From Campylobacter concisus UNSWCS (GTDB lineage Bacteria > Campylobacterota > Campylobacteria > Campylobacterales > Campylobacteraceae): DNA of 38,545 nt. A program made the position numbers and the translations under genes. Numbering within the stretch: position 1 is the first letter of the stretch; the number at the start of each line of letters is the position of its first letter. Where the stretch lies: positions 1 to 38,545 of the forward strand of contig NZ_ANNG01000025.1 of assembly GCF_000466685.1 (NCBI RefSeq). Reading direction: 5' to 3'. Positions 1 to 8,683 of this stretch are shown here, in pieces. A model generated the notes under the pieces. It was not told the origin of the DNA. It saw nothing but the letters and a program-made list of their open reading frames with translations, and made no database searches.

Positions 1-1347
1 AGCACTTCTGACCTTAGCACAGTTACAACTGCAGCCGCAGCCGCAGCTACTACTGCTGAAACAGCTATGGCTACTGTAAAAACAGATGCTACAGCAGTTA
101 AAGCTCAAGATACTATAATAGAAACTTCTACTAAGGCTATCGCTGATCAAAAAGCAAAAGTAAAAGAAATTTCTAACACTAGAGCAAAAGCTATCGCTAC
201 ATCTGAAAATTTAGATAAAGGCGAAAGCGATGTGCTAACTGCGCTTTCTGATATCTTTGATAGCAATGCTAGAGTAGAGAGCATCATCGCAGATGAGTCT
301 GCTGACGATGTAGCTGAGGGCGTAAGCGAACTTCACTCAACACTTGACACAGCTACAAAATCGCTAAATAAAGGTAACTTTACTGATATAGTGATCTTTA
401 ATACAAACCTTGCAACAAATACACGTCTAGCAAAACTATCAAATCCATATAATGGAAATTTAGCACTTGCTTATGCTGTTAAAAATATGGCTGGTGAGAA
501 ATTTGCAGATAATGGCAGCGATGCACTAAGCTCAGTCGTAAAAGAGTATACAAACAGATACAACTACGACAACAACCTATGGGGCAATGTATTTGGCGGT
601 AAAGCAAAAGTAAAAGATGCTGCAAATACTGACGTATATGGCTTTACTCTAGGCTATGACAAAGCATTTGACAACACAATAGTTGGTGGTTTCTTCACAC
701 TTGCTAAAGCTCAATCTGATGGCAATAATGTAAAAAATGATGCTAATAACTATAGCTTTGGTGTATATACAAGAAGCTACTTTGGTCAAAATGAACTAGA
801 CAGCAAATTTGCTTATGGCTTTGCTAAAAATACTCTAAAAACAAAATCAAGCCTAATAGGTGATAATGAAGGCAAATACGACAGCAAATACTTCGATATC
901 GCACTTGATTATGGTTATGTATTTGACATCGGTAACGCTAAATTTGTAAAACCTATCTTCGGTCTTGAATATACAAACCTCAAAAATGACAGCTTTACAG
1001 CTGGCGGTCCTGTAGAACTAAACTTTGCAAAAACAAGTGTAAAAACTTTAAATGCAAAACTTGGAGCTGAATTTAGAGCTTATACAGAAAAAGGCGACTA
1101 CTTCTATGTAACTCCGGGTATCGAGAGAGAACTTAGCAAAAGCGCAGATGATAGCGTGTTAAATTTTGCTGGCTCAAGAAATGTAACTTTTGATGCAGAT
1201 AAGAAAAAATACACTTATGCTACATTAAAAACTGGTGCTGAGTTTAAGATCACTGATAGTCTTAGCACAAACATCAACTTTGGTGTTAAAGCAAGATCTA
1301 AAAATCAATTCTACAACGGCACTTTAGGACTTTCTTACAAGTTCTAA
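1..1347 (+). CDS. Autotransporter, C-terminal part (5' truncated by window)
   Basis: The reading frame is open from the first base, so the gene starts outside the window and 448 residues are visible. The first 100 or so visible residues are rich in Ala, Thr, Lys and Glu and look like a helical linker or passenger remnant. From about residue 160 the sequence alternates polar and hydrophobic positions with aromatic girdles (NLWGNVFGGKAKV, VYGFTLGYDKAF), and it ends in GLSYKF with a terminal Phe. This is the pattern of an autotransporter beta-barrel, which inserts in the outer membrane through the BAM machinery and exports or anchors the upstream passenger. The passenger, and so the function (adhesin, protease or other), cannot be seen. 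It is followed by a strong hairpin and then a long non-coding stretch. The barrel assignment is secure by pattern; the substrate role is unknown. Confidence 0.85.
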   Translation, partial: STSDLSTVTTAAAAAATTAETAMATVKTDATAVKAQDTIIETSTKAIADQKAKVKEISNTRAKAIATSENLDKGESDVLTALSDIFDSNARVESIIADESADDVAEGVSELHSTLDTATKSLNKGNFTDIVIFNTNLATNTRLAKLSNPYNGNLALAYAVKNMAGEKFADNGSDALSSVVKEYTNRYNYDNNLWGNVFGGKAKVKDAANTDVYGFTLGYDKAFDNTIVGGFFTLAKAQSDGNNVKNDANNYSFGVYTRSYFGQNELDSKFAYGFAKNTLKTKSSLIGDNEGKYDSKYFDIALDYGYVFDIGNAKFVKPIFGLEYTNLKNDSFTAGGPVELNFAKTSVKTLNAKLGAEFRAYTEKGDYFYVTPGIERELSKSADDSVLNFAGSRNVTFDADKKKYTYATLKTGAEFKITDSLSTNINFGVKARSKNQFYNGTLGLSYKF

Positions 1348-1357
1348 TAACACATCA

Positions 1358-1388
1358 AAGCACGCTCTTTAGCAACCGGAGCGTGCTT
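1358..1388 (+). terminator. Hairpin after the autotransporter gene
   Basis: A perfect 10-bp inverted repeat, AAGCACGCTC (1358-1367) and GAGCGTGCTT (1379-1388), encloses an 11-nt loop and begins 10 bp after the stop codon. It is the only GC-rich element in this stretch. No clean run of T follows on either strand, so it may stabilise the 3' end of the mRNA rather than act as a classical intrinsic terminator. Confidence 0.6.
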
Positions 1389-1973
1389 GCTTAGTTTCAT
1401 GATAGATCCAAATCCCTTCGATCCAAGCTCACTTAGGGCTTGGATTTTAAAGTTTCTATAGTTTTTATAATTGCTAACCTTTTGTCTTTTTAAAACTAAT
1501 CCAACTAAAAATAAAAAATTTGCTGCTTGGCTTAAATTTATAAAATTTGAGAGCGGAAATTTAGATAAATTTAATATTGAACATGGCTTTTGATCAGCTA
1601 ATGTGAAGCGATGAAGGTGTTTTATTTGATATATAAAAAATTTAAGAATATTGATTTTATAGTCGGGCATATCGCTGGATCGCAAATGAGATAAGATTTT
1701 AAAAAATAAGATGAGAGAAATTTCAAGCATCACAGCAAAGTGAAAAATTCGTTTTTAGTATAAGTTAAAATTTGTGTGCAAGCCTAGGGTGTTTAATAAT
1801 ATTTTGAAATATTTTATAAAGCTTCATCTAGTAAATTTATAAAAAACATAGACAAATTTTTAAAACCTCGGTTGGATTTTTTGGTATGAAATTTATTTTT
1901 TAGGCAATATTTATATAAAATTATGCGCGTTCAGATGCTTTAAAATAGCTTATAAGTAGAATTTGAAGAGCCA
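1389..1973. other. Non-coding AT-rich stretch
   Basis: This is about 585 bp with no convincing gene. A minus-strand frame of 129 codons (1344-1733) runs through it and through the hairpin, but it has low complexity, no ribosome binding site I can see, and matches no family I recognise. The part from 1831 carries a weak, diverged relative of the repeat described next, including a TAGACAA word at 1849. Confidence 0.5.
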
Positions 1974-2437
1974 AACTTTATAAAAGACTTAGAAAATAAG
2001 TGAAATTAAAGACGTAAATTTAAAAAAATAGACAATGTTTAAACAAAATTTGGCTTTGCTGATAAGTTTTAAATTTTTTAAGCAATCACCTTTTGAAATA
2101 TTGCAGTAATTTAAGAATTTAGCGAGTGAAATTTATAAAAGACTTTCAAAAACTTGATGAAATTTAATATGTAAATTTTAAAAATAGACAACGTCTAGAG
2201 AAATCTGGCTACTTTGGAGGCTTTAAAATGCTTATAGGATTTAAAAATTAGCTAGTAAATTTATAAAAAAGTTTTCAAAAAGCGTGAAAAATTTACGAGG
2301 TAAATTTAAAAATTAGACAATATTTAGATAAATTTGGCTAGCTTGGTATTTTTAAAAAGCTTATAAATTTAAGAATTTGATTAGAAAATTTTATAAAAGA
2401 TTAGAAATAGTAAAGATTAAGAGTTGAATTTAAAAGA
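1974..2437. repeat. Degenerate tandem repeat, period about 128 bp
   Basis: Units begin near 1974, 2129, 2257 and 2386; the last is cut short by the rpsR terminator. Each unit runs in the same order: a TTTATAAAAGA-like start, a GTAAATTTAAAAA block, a TAGACAA word (at 2029, 2185 and 2314), an AAATTTGGCT-like block and, in the later units, a GCTTATA or TTAAGAATT-like tail. Units 2 and 3 are spaced 128 and 129 bp; unit 1 is about 27 bp longer. The copies are diverged and carry no open frame. I read this by eye, so the exact boundaries are approximate. Confidence 0.55.
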
Positions 2438-2461
2438 TTTTAGCCCAAAATAGGGCTAAAA
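2438..2461 (-). terminator. Intrinsic terminator of rpsF-ssb-rpsR
   Basis: TTTTAGCCC (2438-2446) and GGGCTAAAA (2453-2461) pair around a 6-nt loop just past the rpsR stop. Read on the minus strand, the stem is followed by a T-rich stretch, as expected for a rho-independent terminator. Confidence 0.8.
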
Positions 2462-2469
2462 TTTATGGA

Positions 2470-2730
2470 TTATAGACCTTCAAAAGGGTTTGAAACTACG
2501 TCTTTGCGATCAATTATGTAAGGTATGATAGCTGCGTGGCGAGCTCTCTTGATCGCTTTTTCTACCATCTCTTGGTATCTTTTTGATGTGCCAGTTAGGC
2601 GTCTTGGCATGATTTTAAATCTCTCTGACAAGCAATACTTCAAAAGTGAAGTGTCTTTGTAGTCTATAAAATCAATTTTTGCTTCTGTAAATTTGCAATA
2701 TTTGCGTGAATATTTTCTTTTTTCTGCCAT
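2470..2730 (-). CDS. rpsR: 30S ribosomal protein S18
   Basis: An 86-residue basic protein of the bS18 family, the usual length. It is recognised by the N-terminal RKYCKF segment, the central [22 protein letters not shown]-like core and the SKRYQ...KAIKRARH tail, which contact 16S rRNA and partner S6 on the platform of the small subunit. It is the last gene of the rpsF-ssb-rpsR operon, the classic arrangement in bacteria. An AAGGAT ribosome binding site precedes the ATG, 16 bp after the ssb stop. A clear terminator follows. Confidence 0.98.
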   Translation of the reverse strand: MAEKRKYSRKYCKFTEAKIDFIDYKDTSLLKYCLSERFKIMPRRLTGTSKRYQEMVEKAIKRARHAAIIPYIIDRKDVVSNPFEGL

Positions 2731-2746
2731 TTTTTATCCTTTAAAA

Positions 2747-3274
2747 TTAAAACGGTATTTCTTCATTGTTGAAACTATCAGCATCAACGTCTATATCAGG
2801 AACTTCTGAATAACTCTCTTGCTTTCTTTGTGGCGCAGCTTGTGGTCTAGCTTCTTGTTGGCGGTTATATTGGTTATTTTGATATCCGCCTTGCTGTCCG
2901 TAGCCACCGCTATTTTGGCTATTCATAGAGTATCCGCCTTGTTGCGTTTGGTTATTTGAGCCAAGCATTTCCATGCTCTCAACGGCGATAGAGTGTTTTG
3001 AGCGATTTTGTCCGTTATTGTCGGTCCACTGATCAAATTTGAGTCTTCCTTCGATAAGCAGCTTCGATCCCTTGTTGAGATATTGGTTTGCTATCTCTGC
3101 ACTCTTGCCAAAAAATGATATATCAATAAAGCAAGTCTCATCTCTTCTTTCCCCATTTGAGGTGATTTTGCGTGTCACAGCTATACTAGAATTTCCTATG
3201 GCAACGCCGCTAGTAGTATATCTAAGCTCTATATCTCTGGTTAAATTTCCAACTAATACTACTTTATTGAACAT
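2747..3274 (-). CDS. ssb: Single-stranded DNA-binding protein
   Basis: A 175-residue SSB. Residues 1-105 form the OB fold (MFNKVVLVGNLTRD at the start; the GRLKFDQW segment near the end of the fold), which binds ssDNA as a tetramer during replication, repair and recombination. Residues 110-160 are a flexible Gln/Gly/Asn-rich linker. The protein ends in the acidic tip FNNEEIPF, the docking peptide for partners such as the replicative clamp loader, RecO and helicases. It lies between rpsF and rpsR with short gaps, and an AAGGAT site precedes its ATG. Length and tip are normal, so it is probably the housekeeping SSB rather than a plasmid copy. Confidence 0.97.
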   Translation of the reverse strand: MFNKVVLVGNLTRDIELRYTTSGVAIGNSSIAVTRKITSNGERRDETCFIDISFFGKSAEIANQYLNKGSKLLIEGRLKFDQWTDNNGQNRSKHSIAVESMEMLGSNNQTQQGGYSMNSQNSGGYGQQGGYQNNQYNRQQEARPQAAPQRKQESYSEVPDIDVDADSFNNEEIPF

Positions 3275-3287
3275 TTTTTATCCTTGA

Positions 3288-3707
3288 TTATTCTTCTGTA
3301 AATGTTTGCTCGTCTACTTTTTCAGCTCTTGGCTCGCGTGGTGCTCTTGGCTCGCGAGGTTCTTTTTTTATAGTTTGCTTGATGCCTTTGCAAAGTCTTT
3401 CCCAAGCTGCGATTTCGCGTTTGTTTTCATATTTAACGCTTAAAAATCTTATGATATCTTCTGTGATCCTTACGTTTCTTGTAAGCTCTGCAAGAAGTGC
3501 TGGTGGAGCTTTGTAGTAGATAACAAAATATGTTCCACGCTCATATTTTTTGATGGTATAAGCTAGCTTTCTAGTACCCATCTCAACGACAGTAGCGATC
3601 TCGCCGCCGTTTTTTGTTATGACTTCTTTTACGAAATCAACCTTAGCTTTAACTTCCTCTTCCGTCAATGTCGGCTTAAGAATAAATAAAAGCTCGTAAT
3701 GTTTCAT
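3288..3707 (-). CDS. rpsF: 30S ribosomal protein S6
   Basis: A 139-residue bS6 protein. The start [18 protein letters not shown] and the YVIYYKA strand are diagnostic of the family. S6 pairs with S18 on the platform of the small ribosomal subunit. The C-terminal extension after residue 110 is charged and contains a repeated [10 protein letters not shown] stretch, followed by an acidic tail; such disordered tails are common and variable in this family. It is first in its operon, with an AAGGAG site 7 nt before the ATG and a leader hairpin upstream. Confidence 0.97.
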   Translation of the reverse strand: MKHYELLFILKPTLTEEEVKAKVDFVKEVITKNGGEIATVVEMGTRKLAYTIKKYERGTYFVIYYKAPPALLAELTRNVRITEDIIRFLSVKYENKREIAAWERLCKGIKQTIKKEPREPRAPREPRAEKVDEQTFTEE

Positions 3708-3729
3708 TTTTTCTCCTTATGGATATTTA

Positions 3730-3744
3730 GCTCACTTTGTGAGC
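3730..3744 (-). promoter_or_regulatory. Hairpin in the rpsF leader
   Basis: GCTCAC and GTGAGC form a perfect 6-bp stem with a 3-nt loop, between a TAAAAT box and the rpsF ribosome binding site. The position is right for control of the operon, but I do not see the bulged CCG element described for S6:S18-binding leaders, so the role is open. It lacks a T-run and is not a convincing terminator for holA. Confidence 0.4.
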
Positions 3745-3770
3745 AAGGATTTTGCATTAAGCAAGGGTGG

Positions 3771-3776
3771 ATTTTA
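3771..3776 (-). promoter_or_regulatory. Possible -10 box for rpsF operon
   Basis: TAAAAT preceded by GC lies about 65 bp upstream of the rpsF start on the minus strand, within the 77-bp gap after holA. Campylobacter vegetative promoters rely mainly on the -10 box, so no -35 is expected. The call is by eye only. Confidence 0.35.
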
Positions 3777-3784
3777 GCTTAAAT

Positions 3785-4783
3785 TTACTTAATATTTGCT
3801 GTTGATATGAGGTGCTGGAGGTTTAAAATGGTCGATAAAACGAAAATTTCTTTATCCATTTTTGTATTTGTTTTTAGCTCTAGCTCGGCTAAATTTAGCG
3901 TTTTAAATATCTCTAAATAGGCATTTAAACTTAACTTTAAGCTATTTGCTTTTAGTAAATTTGCCACATTTACTGGCGGTTGGTAGCCGATCGCTTCGTC
4001 TAAATTTAAGCGGCCATTTATCTTGATGTAAGAGTAAATTTTAAACAGCCTAAAAAATGCTTTATAAAGTGAGTTTAGAAGTAAAATTTCATTAAAATTT
4101 GGATCTTCTAAATAGGTAAAAAAGTCGTTTTTTATATCTTTTAGAGCCATAAATTTATTGAAAAAGTCATCAAAATTTATCCCGCCAAGTCCAAAAACTA
4201 GCTTTTTTACATCGTCTTGTTCGATGTGGGTGTTTAGGCTCTTTAGTTTTGTCAGCTCGCTTGCTGCAAGGTATAAATTTTCATTATGTGTAAAATAAAG
4301 CTCATAAAGTGCGTTTTTGGTTATGTTTAAGCCTATTTTAGCCGAGCTTTTGGCTAGTAAATTTATCGCTTCATCTGGGTTTGAGGGCTTAAAAAATCTA
4401 GCAAAATTTGTCCCAAATGCCTTTTGTGTATCAAAAACTAGCTTCATATCAGCCTCGTAAAGCTCAAACAAAAAGTAGTTGTCCTTGCTTTTTGAACAAA
4501 GCGATATGAGCTCTTTTAGCTCTTTTGCTGGGATCTTTTTGTCGCTTTTTACATAGAGGATATTTTTGCCACCAAAAAGCGACTGCTCGCTTAGGTGAGA
4601 GCTTGCTTGTGCGTAGTTGTACTCGTCAAAATAAAGGCTTAATAAATTTGCATCTTCGCTTGAGTAAAAGCTTAAAATTTCCTTGCCAAAAAGCTCGATC
4701 TGAAACTCGTCCGCGCCAAAAAGCAAGAAGTAGTTGCTTAAATTTGCATTTGCTAAATTTAGCTCCAAATCTTTTCTATACAT
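3785..4783 (-). CDS. holA: DNA polymerase III, delta subunit
   Basis: A 332-residue protein matching the clamp-loader delta subunit of Campylobacterota. It has the N-terminal fold that opens the beta clamp (YFLLFGADEFQIE near residue 18, FDEYNYAQA and the SLFGGKNILYV segment), a middle AAA+-like region without a Walker A motif (delta does not hydrolyse ATP), and a helical collar domain at the C-terminus. It acts in the cytoplasm with delta' (holB, also in this window) and DnaX. Its ATG overlaps the end of rnr by 8 bp, so the two are translationally coupled. Delta subunits diverge strongly, so recognition rests on overall layout and genomic context. Confidence 0.85.
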   Translation of the reverse strand: MYRKDLELNLANANLSNYFLLFGADEFQIELFGKEILSFYSSEDANLLSLYFDEYNYAQASSHLSEQSLFGGKNILYVKSDKKIPAKELKELISLCSKSKDNYFLFELYEADMKLVFDTQKAFGTNFARFFKPSNPDEAINLLAKSSAKIGLNITKNALYELYFTHNENLYLAASELTKLKSLNTHIEQDDVKKLVFGLGGINFDDFFNKFMALKDIKNDFFTYLEDPNFNEILLLNSLYKAFFRLFKIYSYIKINGRLNLDEAIGYQPPVNVANLLKANSLKLSLNAYLEIFKTLNLAELELKTNTKMDKEIFVLSTILNLQHLISTANIK

Positions 4784-6695
4784 CGATCTTTCTTACCACT
4801 TTTGCAAAAATTTTAGCGCTCGCGATGTCGGCTTCTGTGATCTTTACGACAAGCTTTTGAAGTAAATTTGCGCTGTATCCAGTGATGAAAATCCTAGCTC
4901 CAACAAAGTAATCATCAAGCTTAGCGACCAAAACATTTTGGTTTTCGCTCACGTAGCAACGCACCTCTTTGCCGATATTTGCAGCTGCCCAGCGTGCAAA
5001 TTTCCTATCCATAAAGTCGTAGGCCACCTTGTCGGCCTCTCTTTCAAGCTCGCTTAAGGTTGCGCATGTACTTTGGATGTTTAAAAGTAAGAAGTTGTAA
5101 AGCTTCTCATCTTTTGAAATTTTAGCCTTTAAAAGTCTGTGTAAAATAAGGTCAGAATAGCGTCTAATAGGGCTTGTAAAGTGCGTATATCTGTCAAATC
5201 CAAGCCCAAAGTGGCCTAAATTTTCACTTGAGTATTCAGCCTTTTTTTGAGACTTGATGATGAGCTTATCTATCTCTTCGCGGTTGCCTAGTTCGTCAGC
5301 CTTTGCTTGGATCTTTCTTATCAAATTTGCAAGGTCGCTCTCGTAGGTAAAGTCAAGTCCCAAAAGCTGCAAGTCCTCAAGCAAGGTATCTATCTTTTTA
5401 AAATCAGGCGAAGCGTGGTTTCTAAAAACGCCCTTTGTGATGAGCTTAGCAGCAGCCTTGTTTGCTAAAAGCATGCAGTCCTCAACAAGTCTATGTGAGT
5501 CGGAGTCGCTTTCAAACCTAGTTTGTGAAATTTGACCCTCATCATCAAGGCTCATTCTAAGCTCTTTTGTCCTAAAGTCAAACGCGTGTAAAAGCCTTTT
5601 TTTGCGAAGCTTTGTGGTGAGTTTAAAAAGTGGCTTGATCCATGAAATTTCACACTCTCTTTTGCCCTCTAAAATTTCATCGATCTCATCGTAGTTAAAG
5701 CGCCTTTTTGAAAGGATGATCGCTTCAAAAAGCTCCTCTTTTTTTACATCGTTGTTTGCATCAAGTGAAATTTTAAAACAAAATGCAAGGCGCGGCACGT
5801 CTGGCTTTAGCGAGCAGATATTTTCACTAAGCGCGCGCGGCAACATCGGCACTGAGATGTGCGGAAAGTAGATAGAAAAGCCTCTTTTTTTAGCCTCGCT
5901 ATCTATGGCGCTATATGCGGTCACATACTCGCTTACATCGGCAATTGCGACGTAAATTTCGCGCTTTTTCTCATCAAAATATATGGCATCGTCAAAGTCC
6001 TTAGCATCGACTGGATCGATCGTGCAAAAGTCTAAATTTCTTAGATCGACCCTGTTTGGATACATGCTAGCATCGACTTCATCGCCAAAAGCCTTTGCTT
6101 CAAGCTCGCAGGCCTCGCTAAATTTATCGTTTTTATTATAAATAGCAAGCGAAATTTTCTCATCGCTTAGCGGATCTTCTAAATTTCCTAAAACCTCGAC
6201 TATTTCGTTGTTTAGGTTGTTTATCTTTAGTAGCGTCCCAAGCGGGAGCATCTTTAGGCTTTTTTGCGTTGCCTTTAGGGTTGTGCTTAGTCCAGTTTTT
6301 AAATTTACCCCTAAAATGGCCGCTCCAAAGCGTTTTGTATAGACCACGCTAGTCTCATTTGCAAGCTTTAGGCTCATTACTATCTTAGCGCTTTGGCGTT
6401 TTTTCTTAAGTGGCAAAAGCTTTGCTAGCACGATATCGCCAAGGTGAGAGTTGTTTAAATTTTTATTTTCTACGATGATATCTTGCTTGAAGCGCTTGTC
6501 AAATGGCATGATAAAGCCAGTTGCGTTTTGGCTGATGTCTAGCTTGCCGCAGACATAGCCGTTGTTTAGGTAAAATTTATCTTTATGTAAGCTTACGGCA
6601 CCAAGATTTAGGAGATTACGTAAGACCTCTTTATCTTCGTTTGATATCTCTTTTTCTTTGATGCCAACTAGAAGTGATGTTAAAAATTCTTTCAC
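4776..6695 (-). CDS. rnr: Ribonuclease R (RNB family exoribonuclease)
   Basis: A 639-residue RNB-family 3'-5' exoribonuclease. The active-site signature IDPVDAKDFDDA (about residues 226-237) supplies the metal-binding aspartates, and HFTSPIRRYSDLILHR is the conserved C-terminal RNB motif. Cold-shock-type domains precede the RNB core. The C-terminal S1 region is short and poorly conserved, which makes the protein shorter than E. coli RNase R (813 residues) but close to the Helicobacter form. It degrades structured RNA and takes part in rRNA and mRNA turnover. The start is GTG at 6695, overlapping the HDOD gene's TGA; holA overlaps its 3' end. The three genes form one transcription unit. Confidence 0.95.
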   Translation of the reverse strand: MKEFLTSLLVGIKEKEISNEDKEVLRNLLNLGAVSLHKDKFYLNNGYVCGKLDISQNATGFIMPFDKRFKQDIIVENKNLNNSHLGDIVLAKLLPLKKKRQSAKIVMSLKLANETSVVYTKRFGAAILGVNLKTGLSTTLKATQKSLKMLPLGTLLKINNLNNEIVEVLGNLEDPLSDEKISLAIYNKNDKFSEACELEAKAFGDEVDASMYPNRVDLRNLDFCTIDPVDAKDFDDAIYFDEKKREIYVAIADVSEYVTAYSAIDSEAKKRGFSIYFPHISVPMLPRALSENICSLKPDVPRLAFCFKISLDANNDVKKEELFEAIILSKRRFNYDEIDEILEGKRECEISWIKPLFKLTTKLRKKRLLHAFDFRTKELRMSLDDEGQISQTRFESDSDSHRLVEDCMLLANKAAAKLITKGVFRNHASPDFKKIDTLLEDLQLLGLDFTYESDLANLIRKIQAKADELGNREEIDKLIIKSQKKAEYSSENLGHFGLGFDRYTHFTSPIRRYSDLILHRLLKAKISKDEKLYNFLLLNIQSTCATLSELEREADKVAYDFMDRKFARWAAANIGKEVRCYVSENQNVLVAKLDDYFVGARIFITGYSANLLQKLVVKITEADIASAKIFAKVVRKIDV

Positions 6696-7510
6696 AAATT
6701 GTCTTTGACTTTGCTAACAGCCATTAAAAATGTATCTCTCTCAAAGCCATATTCATTTATAAGAAGTGTTGCGTTATTTACGCTCACATCATCAAGCTGG
6801 TTAAAGATATTAACCGCTGTTTTTACTACCTTTAGGGCCCTTGCATACTCTTTTATGTGATCAGGTGCCTCTTCAGGAGTGTTTGAGTAGAGGATAGAAT
6901 TTCCAAGCTCGATCTCTAAATTCCACTGCTCAAAAATTTGAGCTGTAACCTCTTCGTTTGTGATGTCTAAAATTTCAGACTCTAAAAGCGCAAGGTCATA
7001 AGTAGATGAGATTTCTTTAAGTTTTGTTTTAAATTCTTTTACTTTACTTTTTTCTGTGAGTTCATGTGCTAAAACGAGCTTACCAACTTCAAGCATAAAT
7101 GAAGCAGGAGAAAGGATTTCTAAATGTCTAGGCTTGATCTTTGAATACCAGTGATACATCAAAGCATTTTGCATGATTGAGATATTTAAAAAATCTTGTG
7201 CGGTAATGTCATACGGCTCTAAATTTATAGAAAAGGTCTTTTTGATGGCACTTGATAGCGCAAAACCGCGGATAGTAGCCATGCCAAAAAGTGAAATGGC
7301 TCTTGCGATAGTTGTGATCTCTTGAGAAAAACCGTAAAGTGGTGAGTTTGCTGAACGCAAGATATTTGCTGTTAGCATAGGGTCTTTCTCGACCACTTTT
7401 GTGAGGTCATTTATCGAGCTATTTTCGTCAGCATGTAGGCGCTGGATCTGTATGACAGTGTCGTCTAGTGGCGGAAGCGCTTTGATTTTTTTAAAAATTG
7501 ATTCATTCAT
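6692..7510 (-). CDS. HDOD domain protein
   Basis: A 272-residue protein with an HDOD domain over about residues 8-210: LPPLDDTV at the start, then VEKDPMLTANILRSANSPLYG, the hallmark of the domain, and ISLFGMATIRGFALSSAI. HDOD is related to the HD phosphohydrolase fold but lacks the metal-binding HD pair, so these proteins usually act as regulatory or scaffolding factors in signalling. No second domain is visible and the C-terminus is helical. It opens the HDOD-rnr-holA unit behind a TATAAT box. The domain call is solid; the biological role in Campylobacter is not established from sequence. Confidence 0.9.
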   Translation of the reverse strand: MNESIFKKIKALPPLDDTVIQIQRLHADENSSINDLTKVVEKDPMLTANILRSANSPLYGFSQEITTIARAISLFGMATIRGFALSSAIKKTFSINLEPYDITAQDFLNISIMQNALMYHWYSKIKPRHLEILSPASFMLEVGKLVLAHELTEKSKVKEFKTKLKEISSTYDLALLESEILDITNEEVTAQIFEQWNLEIELGNSILYSNTPEEAPDHIKEYARALKVVKTAVNIFNQLDDVSVNNATLLINEYGFERDTFLMAVSKVKDNL

Positions 7511-7545
7511 GTAAAGTGACTCTTTTAGTTAAAAATTTTGTCACA

Positions 7546-7551
7546 TTATAG
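7546..7551 (-). promoter_or_regulatory. -10 box for the HDOD-rnr-holA operon
   Basis: A perfect TATAAT on the minus strand, preceded by a TTTTTGC stretch, 36 bp upstream of the HDOD start codon. It is divergent to the ilvC promoter 70 bp away. Confidence 0.6.
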
Positions 7552-7581
7552 CAAAAAGCTGCAGCATAAAACTTAAAGATA

Positions 7582-8680
<1,099 letters not shown>

Positions 8681-8683
8681 GCC

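Noticed and set aside
1344-1733. Minus-strand 129-codon frame after the autotransporter gene
   Set aside because: It runs through the hairpin and low-complexity A/T-rich DNA, has no ribosome binding site or recognisable domain, and its composition is unlike the surrounding proteins.
3730-3744. Intrinsic terminator for holA
   Set aside because: No T-run follows the stem on the minus strand, and a -10-like box lies before it, so it belongs to the rpsF leader.
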